Source: Planctomycetota bacterium (GTDB lineage: Bacteria > Planctomycetota > Planctomycetia > Pirellulales > Pirellulaceae). From it: a stretch of 50,228 nt of DNA. The stretch spans positions 1 to 50,228 of the forward strand of contig JAFLCP010000030.1 in NCBI GenBank assembly GCA_017303505.1, written 5' to 3'. Each line of letters begins with the position of its first letter. Position 1 is the stretch's first letter. This document shows, in pieces, positions 44,952 to 50,228 of the stretch. Position numbers and translations under genes: made by a program. The notes beneath the pieces are model-generated. The model saw nothing but the letters and a program-made list of their open reading frames with translations, made no database searches and was not told where the DNA came from.

Positions 44952-45988
44952 AGAATACACTCACAGGCTGCTGGGCTTTTGTATTGATGTTGAGTCTTGG
45001 AATTTTCCAACCCTTGGGCCTTTTGGCAACAGAAACTGATCCTGTACCTCAAAGCACTTCATGGATCAACGTGGTGCGAACGGTCCAAGATAAAGTCGTC
45101 AAGATTTATGGTGCCGGTGGTGTACCTGGTCTCGAATCCTATCAAACCGGTATCATCATTTCTCCAGAAGGCCACATACTAACCGCCTGGAGCACCGTAC
45201 TGGACGCCGACATGGTGACGGTGGTCACCACTCAAGGCCAACGCTTTGAAGCCAAAATTTTGGGGATGGATCCAAAACTAGAAATCGCTGTACTCAAAGC
45301 AGACACGAGTAATCTTCCCTTCTTTTCGTTGAAAGACCTCCCCAAGCCTGATGTTGGAGCCCGCGTATTGGCGGTCAGCAATCTCTTTGGTATCGCGACC
45401 GGAAACGAAGCTCCAAGCGTTCAGAAGGGTAGCCTATTAGCGATGAGCGATCTCAAAGAACGACGTGGAAAATCGGGAGTCATTTATCAGGGCCCTATTT
45501 ATGTCATCGATGCGATGACCAATAACCCTGGTGCAGCGGGAGGAGCCTTGACCGATTGGAAAGGAAATCTCGTTGGTCTAATCGGAAAAGAACTTCGTGA
45601 CCCTCAATCTAACTTTTGGTTGAACTATGCGATTCCCATCACGGAGCTACAAGACTCGATTCAAGCAATCATCGAAGGGAAAACGGTTGCTTCCAAAAAC
45701 GAAATGGCCGTGGTGGAAAATCCTCACGAGCTCATTCAACTCGGAATCGTCTTGGTACCAGACGTTCTTTCGAAAACCCCTGCCTACATCGATCGCGTTT
45801 TACCTGATTCGCCTGCCGCAAAAGCGGGCCTTATGGTAGATGATTTGATTATCATGGTAGGCAACCAACGAATTGATGCTCAAAATCGCTTGCGCACGAT
45901 TCTGCAATCGATCAGCCAAGATGATGCCTTGGATCTGATGATTCAACGCGGTTCTGAAATCGTTCCCGTTAAACTTAGACAGGAGTAA
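44948..45988 (+). CDS. HtrA-like pseudoprotease with PDZ domain
   Basis: The 346-residue protein aligns with the upstream protease, but all three catalytic positions are replaced. The His position is Ser82 (ILTAWSTV), the Asp position is Glu112 (KLEIAVLK), and the Ser position is Ala197 (NPGAAGGAL). Other landmarks remain, such as GIIISPEGHILTA and LVGLIGKE. A PDZ domain lies at the C-terminus (GIVLVPDVLSKTPAYIDRVLPDSPAAKAGLMVDDLIIMVGNQRI). A signal peptide is present at residues 1-28. The start ATG overlaps the upstream stop (ATGA). It is probably a binding or regulatory partner of the active protease. Confidence 0.88.
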   Translation: MKNTLTGCWAFVLMLSLGIFQPLGLLATETDPVPQSTSWINVVRTVQDKVVKIYGAGGVPGLESYQTGIIISPEGHILTAWSTVLDADMVTVVTTQGQRFEAKILGMDPKLEIAVLKADTSNLPFFSLKDLPKPDVGARVLAVSNLFGIATGNEAPSVQKGSLLAMSDLKERRGKSGVIYQGPIYVIDAMTNNPGAAGGALTDWKGNLVGLIGKELRDPQSNFWLNYAIPITELQDSIQAIIEGKTVASKNEMAVVENPHELIQLGIVLVPDVLSKTPAYIDRVLPDSPAAKAGLMVDDLIIMVGNQRIDAQNRLRTILQSISQDDALDLMIQRGSEIVPVKLRQE

Positions 45989-45993
45989 ATGCT

Positions 45994-47943
45994 GTGCCCT
46001 TGAGAAACTGCGTTTACTTTTTCTGGATGATTCTCGCATGTTGCTTTGTAAGCAGTTCACAAGCTCAGCAAAGTGGTGAGCTCCCACAAGAGGCTATCGA
46101 TCGAGCCACACTATTGGCCGCCGATTCCGTCGTTCAAATTGAAACGATCGGAGGCCTTGAACAAGTGGGGCAAAAATTGGCGAACAGCGGCCCCACTACG
46201 GGAACCGTCTTGAGTGAAGAAGGCTGGATTATCGCGAGCAGCTACAGCTTTCAACAATCTCCGGCGGCGATTGTGGTACGCACTAAAGATGGCAACCGGC
46301 AATCCGCCAAACTAGTGGCTCGTGATCGAAGTCGCGAATTGGTTTTGCTGAAGACCGATGCGAGTCCACTGCTAAAAGCCATCGTTCCCGCTCCCCCGGA
46401 AAGTATCCAAGTGGGCGAATCATCCCTGGCGCTCGGTAAAGTTTTTGATCCAGCTCGCCCTAGTGTATCAGTGGGTGTCGTTAGTGCGATCGGCCGTGTT
46501 TGGGGAAAAGCAATTCAAACGGACGCCCGTATTTCTCCCAACAATTACGGCGGACCTCTTATCGATTTACAGGGACGCTGTCTTGGTATTTTGGCTCCGC
46601 TAAATCCTGGTGATGGATCGCCCGAGGATGGTACACAATGGTATGACTCCGGCATCGGCTTCGCAGCCGCAAGCGATCAAGTATTGCGCGGATTCGAGGA
46701 ACTCAAAGCGGGCAAAGATGTTCTACCGGGTCGCATCGGCGTCTCATTATCGACCCAAGATGATTACTCAGGCCCTGTTTTTGTCGCAGGTGCTGCGGCG
46801 AATTCACCGGCAGCAGAGGCTGGCCTAAAGCGAGGTGATCGTTTTTTGGAAATCAATGGTAGGCCGATCGAAATGCTCGCGCATCTAAAATTGCAACTGG
46901 GAGTCCTCAATGCGGGAGACTCTGCACGGCTCAAGATACAACGCGGCCCAGAGCAACTCGAAATTCAATGTAAGTTGGTGGCCGAAATTCCTCCCTATCG
47001 TCCACCTTATCTTGGCATCATTCCATCTCTGGATGCCAATAACCAAGTCATTGTAAAGAGTGTCGTACCTGATTCACCCGCCGCCAAAATTGGCTTGGCA
47101 ACAGGCGATCGATTGGTTGAACTGGCGGGAACCCCCATCACATCCATCCGGGAACTAACCGATATTCTTCAAAACCAATCGGTAGAGAAGCCAACTCCAA
47201 TCGTATGCCAACGCGACGGCACCACGACCGGTTTACCACAGACGGTTCAATTGGAAGCCTGGCCTACCGATCCTGTTGTTAAGCTTGCCGATGATGTGAA
47301 GCCACCGACACCACCTGCTCAACCGGCCGCTGGAACCGGAGTCATCGACTTACCCCTGGGAGACGTAGCCAACAAGTGCTTTGCGTTTGTTCCTCCCACC
47401 TATACCGCTGAAGTGCCACATGGAGTTTTGATAATTCTCCCAGAGGCGGGCGAGATTGATCAACGCGCCTATCTGGATCAATGGGAACCTCTCTGCCGCA
47501 GTCATCGTTGGATATTGGCTGTTCTCTCCTCTGCGGACAAAAAAGCTTGGACTCGAGATGAAATTGAATTGGTGGGTAGATCCTTAACATTGCTGCAAAC
47601 CAACTACAACGTTGATCCACATCGAGTGGCCACATTGGGTATTCGTTCAGCCTCTCCCTTAGCGATCGTGGCCGCTTTTGGACAACGCACAAAATTCAAT
47701 GCCTTGATTGTTTTAGGGGGCGAGTTTCCACCGCGCGGGAACGTACCTGCTGGGCAACCACAAGAATGTATTCGCACTTTGATCGTGAATGATTCGGACG
47801 GCAATTCGGATGTGGCGGAGAAATTAACCGACTTAGGCCACCCCACGGGCACGCTCCAAGCTACGGTTGAAGCTGGAGGAAAAGTTCCTGCGGCCTCCAG
47901 TGAAATCATTCAATTGTGGCTAAGAGGTTTGGAACGACTGTGA
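45994..47943 (+). CDS. HtrA-like pseudoprotease with two PDZ domains and alpha/beta-hydrolase-like tail
   Basis: The 649-residue protein starts at GTG 45994, with AGGAG eight bases upstream, and has a signal peptide ending SSSQA. The trypsin-like region (residues about 30-215) lacks the triad: His to Tyr84 (IIASSYSF), Asp to Glu115 (SRELVLLK) and Ser to Tyr185 (SPNNYGGPL). Two PDZ domains follow (about 240-330 and 340-430). After a Pro-rich linker, residues about 450-649 resemble an alpha/beta-hydrolase, with GVLIILPEAGEIDQRAYLDQWEPLCRSHRWILAVLSS. Its nucleophile elbow reads LGIRSASPLA and is not a clean GxSxG. It probably acts as a scaffold. The next gene overlaps its stop. Confidence 0.85.
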   Translation: MPLRNCVYFFWMILACCFVSSSQAQQSGELPQEAIDRATLLAADSVVQIETIGGLEQVGQKLANSGPTTGTVLSEEGWIIASSYSFQQSPAAIVVRTKDGNRQSAKLVARDRSRELVLLKTDASPLLKAIVPAPPESIQVGESSLALGKVFDPARPSVSVGVVSAIGRVWGKAIQTDARISPNNYGGPLIDLQGRCLGILAPLNPGDGSPEDGTQWYDSGIGFAAASDQVLRGFEELKAGKDVLPGRIGVSLSTQDDYSGPVFVAGAAANSPAAEAGLKRGDRFLEINGRPIEMLAHLKLQLGVLNAGDSARLKIQRGPEQLEIQCKLVAEIPPYRPPYLGIIPSLDANNQVIVKSVVPDSPAAKIGLATGDRLVELAGTPITSIRELTDILQNQSVEKPTPIVCQRDGTTTGLPQTVQLEAWPTDPVVKLADDVKPPTPPAQPAAGTGVIDLPLGDVANKCFAFVPPTYTAEVPHGVLIILPEAGEIDQRAYLDQWEPLCRSHRWILAVLSSADKKAWTRDEIELVGRSLTLLQTNYNVDPHRVATLGIRSASPLAIVAAFGQRTKFNALIVLGGEFPPRGNVPAGQPQECIRTLIVNDSDGNSDVAEKLTDLGHPTGTLQATVEAGGKVPAASSEIIQLWLRGLERL

Positions 47944-48455
47944 ACGAACCTTTATGGCGAACGGGATTGCGAGAACTTTGGAAAGGACTTGCTGATAACC
48001 CCAGTGATCGAAGCGACACCATCGATGTCGAACTTGGGCCCGATGGTAAAGCCATTGAAGATCCCTGGAGCCCCAAAGCCCTCAAGAAAAAGGGAAATTG
48101 GATAACGGGGATCGCCGTTTCACTTTTGGTATGCGCCGTTGTGTTTTGGCTACTCCCGCTTTCGGATGAAAGCAGCCGTGGAATGATCAGCGGCATGTTT
48201 TTGAAGTTAGCTCTCTTTTTCGCAGGTCTGCGTTTAGCTTGGCCGCAATTGAGTTATCTTTTTCAATTCAAGATTGGTTTTGCTGGGGTCATGCTGTTGT
48301 TGGTGGCCGGAATCATATTTGTGGCTCGCCCCCGAGCCGCCCTGGTAGCTTGGCCACTGTTGGTGACCTTGGCAGGCGGCCTAACTTTCTTGGGGTGGCT
48401 ATCCCAGAAACTCAACCGTTCATCTTCTTCGCGGCCCAAATCTAATCGTCGCTAG
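47940..48455 (+). CDS. Four-helix membrane protein, last gene of protease operon
   Basis: This 171-residue protein starts at GTG 47940, overlapping the previous stop (GTGA). The N-terminal 60 residues are cytoplasmic and charged (LRELWKGLADNPSDRSDTIDVELGPDGK). Four hydrophobic segments follow: WITGIAVSLLVCAVVFWLLP, MISGMFLKLALFFAGLRLAW, KIGFAGVMLLLVAGIIFV and ALVAWPLLVTLAGGLTFLGWL. The tail is Ser/Arg-rich. I do not recognise the family. Coupling to the upstream gene suggests it anchors or signals for the protease-like complex. Confidence 0.8.
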   Translation: MNEPLWRTGLRELWKGLADNPSDRSDTIDVELGPDGKAIEDPWSPKALKKKGNWITGIAVSLLVCAVVFWLLPLSDESSRGMISGMFLKLALFFAGLRLAWPQLSYLFQFKIGFAGVMLLLVAGIIFVARPRAALVAWPLLVTLAGGLTFLGWLSQKLNRSSSSRPKSNRR

Positions 48456-49018
48456 CATTAATACTGCTAATACCCGCGGGTTATTGCAAGCTAAAGTCGT
48501 TTTATTCGATACAGCTTGCCAACCGTCACGACTGCTTCAATTATTCTCACCGTGAACACCCTCAAATTCGAAAAAAACCTACCAGCTGGCATAGAAGTTA
48601 GCCGAAAACAACTCTTGGATATACACGGCAAGCAGTCTAGCTGCGCGAGGGGGGTAATCTCGCAACTGGTAGACCTTGTCTCGTCACGACATCGAGGACT
48701 TCAGTGGCACGAAGGCGACTGAACCCAAAGATGTCCGAGGAGCGCTGCTGAGTAGCTGGTCAGGAAGATAGAGCTACTTGCGGTTGTCGATTCGGATAGC
48801 TGAGGCGAGCCGGTCATTACGTCAGTATGAGTTCCCCCCACGCCGCCGGAAGGCTGGCCCAGAAACCTGTCGAGGCAACCTCGGCACCGTAATGCGGATT
48901 GTTTTACCAATTGGAAAGTTTCGGTTTCGTTCGCGAGACTGGTGCCGTCAAGCCACCGTGGTCAGCGATCGGCAGGAAGCCACTTGGACCACTGGAGTTT
49001 TATCGTAGGAGGGTTCCC
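48456..49018 (+). ncRNA. Long structured leader or ncRNA candidate before the BON gene
   Basis: A 563-base stretch has no convincing gene. Several inverted repeats are present: GCAAGCT/AGCTTGC (48486-48492 with 48513-48519), and GCGAG/CTCGC (48645-48649 with 48659-48663). A nested pair follows: GACATC/GATGTC (48688-48693 with 48730-48735) enclosing TTCAGT/ACTGAA (48700-48705 with 48718-48723). Then come AGTAGCT/AGCTACT (48751-48757 with 48772-48778) and TGCCG/CGGCA (48943-48947 with 48970-48974). It fits neither RNase P RNA nor tmRNA by eye. Small reading frames in it have atypical composition. It could be a cis-regulatory leader or an independent RNA. Confidence 0.4.
49006..49013 (+). promoter_or_regulatory. 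Strong ribosome-binding site of the BON gene
   Basis: TAGGAGGG lies five bases before ATG 49019. It is the best Shine-Dalgarno match noted in the window and decides this start over the longer open frame from 48899. Confidence 0.85.
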
Positions 49019-50011
49019 ATGCGACGATTTTTGTTTGGCATGGTGATTGCGTCGATGACCATTTCGGCACCGGCAATGGTGTTCGGTGGTGATCGCGAGA
49101 TCGCCCAGGCCATCATGACGCGACTGGAGCAGCAGAAGGCCGAAGGGCGACTGAAGGGCTTTGATATTGACTTGGAAGTCAAGCAAGGCGTCGTCTACCT
49201 CCGCGGCACTGTAAGCTCATCGCAACAATTGGCTGACGTTGAGAGTGCTGCGAAGCAAGCTACTGGCGTCACCAATGTAGTTAGTGAAATGAAGATCACA
49301 GGTGAAGAAGCGAAAGTTCCTGGTTTCTCGCTGAAAGAAGCATTGAAGGCCGCTCGCACCGGTGCAGACAATGCTGTCAAACCAGCTGCAGCAACCACAA
49401 CCGCTTCAAACAGCGACGAGAAAGTAACGGACAGCGTTATCGAGCAATTGAAGCTCGAAAAGAATGCTGGCAACCTTCGTGGTTTCCAGTTGGATGTCCG
49501 CACAGTTAACGGCGAATGCTGGGTTGGTGGTCGTGTTGCAAGCCAAGCTCAAAAAGACTTGGTGATGGACATTGTCAACAACACTCAGGGCGTGAAGAAA
49601 ATCCTCGATGAAGTTAGCGTTGTCGATTCGAGCGTTGTAGCCGCAGCTAACAACGAATATTCGTCGATGCCAAACGTCGGTGGTGTTCCTCACATGGCTC
49701 CTCAGCCAATGGCTCCTTCGATGTTGGCAGCAGCCCAAGATGGCTCGCCTGTTCCAATGCAAGGATCTGGCCCAGTACCTTACGGTGTTGGTGTTCCACG
49801 ATACGATCAGCCTTACATGCCATCTTATGCTTGGCCAAGCTACGCAGCTTACCCGAACTACGCTGCTGTAACCTATCCTAAGCAATACAGCCCATCGGCA
49901 TGGCCATACATCGGCCCATTCTACCCATACCCACAAGTTCCGCTGGGATGGCGTAAAGTGACCTTGGAATGGGATGACGGTCTGTGGTATTTGGACTTCC
50001 AAAGCAAGTAA
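49019..50011 (+). CDS. Secreted protein with two BON domains and Pro/Tyr-rich tail
   Basis: This 330-residue protein has a signal peptide (MRRFLFGMVIASMTISAPAMVFG). BON domain 1 spans about residues 25-95 (IAQAIMTRLEQQKAEGRLKGFDIDLEVKQGVVYLRGTV...VTNVVSEMKI). BON domain 2 spans about 135-203 (VTDSVIEQLKLEKNAGNLRGFQLDVRTVNGECWVGGRV...VKKILDEVSVV). The last 120 residues are rich in Met, Pro, Tyr and Trp (YAWPSYAAYPNYAAVTYP), and it ends LGWRKVTLEWDDGLWYLDF. BON domains bind membranes or phospholipids, so the protein probably lies in the periplasm or outer membrane. A strong ribosome-binding site, a long leader and a perfect terminator suggest high expression. Confidence 0.9.
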   Translation: MRRFLFGMVIASMTISAPAMVFGGDREIAQAIMTRLEQQKAEGRLKGFDIDLEVKQGVVYLRGTVSSSQQLADVESAAKQATGVTNVVSEMKITGEEAKVPGFSLKEALKAARTGADNAVKPAAATTTASNSDEKVTDSVIEQLKLEKNAGNLRGFQLDVRTVNGECWVGGRVASQAQKDLVMDIVNNTQGVKKILDEVSVVDSSVVAAANNEYSSMPNVGGVPHMAPQPMAPSMLAAAQDGSPVPMQGSGPVPYGVGVPRYDQPYMPSYAWPSYAAYPNYAAVTYPKQYSPSAWPYIGPFYPYPQVPLGWRKVTLEWDDGLWYLDFQSK

Positions 50012-50055
50012 TTTGCTAGGGAATTCGCTCTAGTCGATTGTAAATTCACAGTGGC

Positions 50056-50099
50056 AAAGCCTTCGTGCCCCGCTCAACGGGAACACGAAGGCTTTTTTT
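50056..50099 (+). terminator. Rho-independent terminator after the BON gene
   Basis: GCCTTCGTG and CACGAAGGC form a 9-bp stem (extended by AAA/TTT and an inner CCCCG/CGGG), followed by seven T. Confidence 0.92.
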
Positions 50100-50102
50100 G
50101 TT

Positions 50103-50228
50103 TAGTGGTTCAGTGATTCAGTTTTCAGTGATTCAGTGGTTCAGTTTTCAGCGTGAAAGAACATAGCTAAGGGGAGATTACAGCGCTCGTCCTAAAGACA
50201 CACTTCCTCACTTCCTCACTTCCTCACT
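50103..50228. repeat. Short tandem repeats at the right edge
   Basis: TTCAGTGATTCAG-type units recur near 50108-50152 (GTGGTTCAG, GTGATTCAG, TTTTCAG). The last 27 bases are CTTCCTCA repeats, which run off the window. Confidence 0.8.

Noticed and set aside
48516-48722. Open frame inside the leader of the BON gene
   Set aside because: No ribosome-binding site or homology by eye, and it spans stems that suggest structured RNA instead.
48456-49018. RNase P RNA or tmRNA
   Set aside because: The conserved GAGGAAAGTCC-type core of RNase P RNA and the ends of tmRNA are absent on both strands.

Overview
The window looks like chromosomal sequence from a planctomycete (Planctomycetota, most like the Pirellulales). 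The main evidence is a DUF1559 major-pilin-like protein with the [10 protein letters not shown] prepilin motif, paired with a small transthyretin-like lipoprotein. A DUF1598 protein, a SecA of about 1239 residues, an MfnF-like (H4MPT/methylofuran C1 pathway) gene and many PDZ or PQQ-propeller secreted proteins agree with this. GC content looks close to 50 % by eye. I see no rRNA, tRNA, insertion sequence, prophage or CRISPR array. The placement is inferred from gene families and no database search was run.

Layout. 1-5.2 kb: the N-terminal part of an SLC13-type permease (minus strand, stopped early), the lipoprotein/DUF1559 pair behind a palindrome-rich promoter region, a phytase-like esterase and a PstS-like phosphate-binding protein. 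5.2-15 kb: a PDZ/YbaY-like/DUF4214-like secreted protein, secA with two large insertions, kdtA/waaA, a DUF1598 protein and a TlpA-type thioredoxin. 15-20.6 kb: a GH38/57-like protein tightly coupled to an MfnF-like protein, converging on a xylulokinase. 20.8-27.6 kb: a radical SAM protein of the archaeosine-synthase-like type with a halogenase-like flavoprotein, then an SGNH-hydrolase/PQQ-propeller fusion coupled to a KaiC-like ATPase, then an M48 metalloprotease lipoprotein. 28-36.1 kb: GTP-dependent PEP carboxykinase, a KamA-type lysine 2,3-aminomutase, a YkgJ-type cysteine-cluster protein, two divergent D-Ala-D-Ala-ligase-like ATP-grasp enzymes, aroB and a cupin. 36.3-38.5 kb: a small secreted protein and an ECF sigma factor translationally linked to a single-pass membrane protein. 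39-41.6 kb: an Ala/Pro-repeat lipoprotein between minisatellites, and uvrB. 41.8-48.5 kb: a five-gene operon of secreted or membrane proteins. 49-50 kb: a BON-domain secreted protein behind a long, structured leader.

The most unusual locus is the 41.8-48.5 kb operon. It encodes one HtrA-type serine protease with an intact His-Asp-Ser triad, followed directly by two paralogues in which all three catalytic positions are replaced. The second of these carries two PDZ domains and an alpha/beta-hydrolase-like tail. An NPCBM/beta-barrel protein leads the operon and a four-helix membrane protein closes it. This looks like an envelope protease complex with pseudoprotease partners. Other points worth attention are a small beta-barrel-like insertion in SecA, the KamA/ATP-grasp cluster, the radical SAM/flavoprotein pair, a dispersed palindromic repeat at two sites, and a candidate structured RNA before the BON gene.
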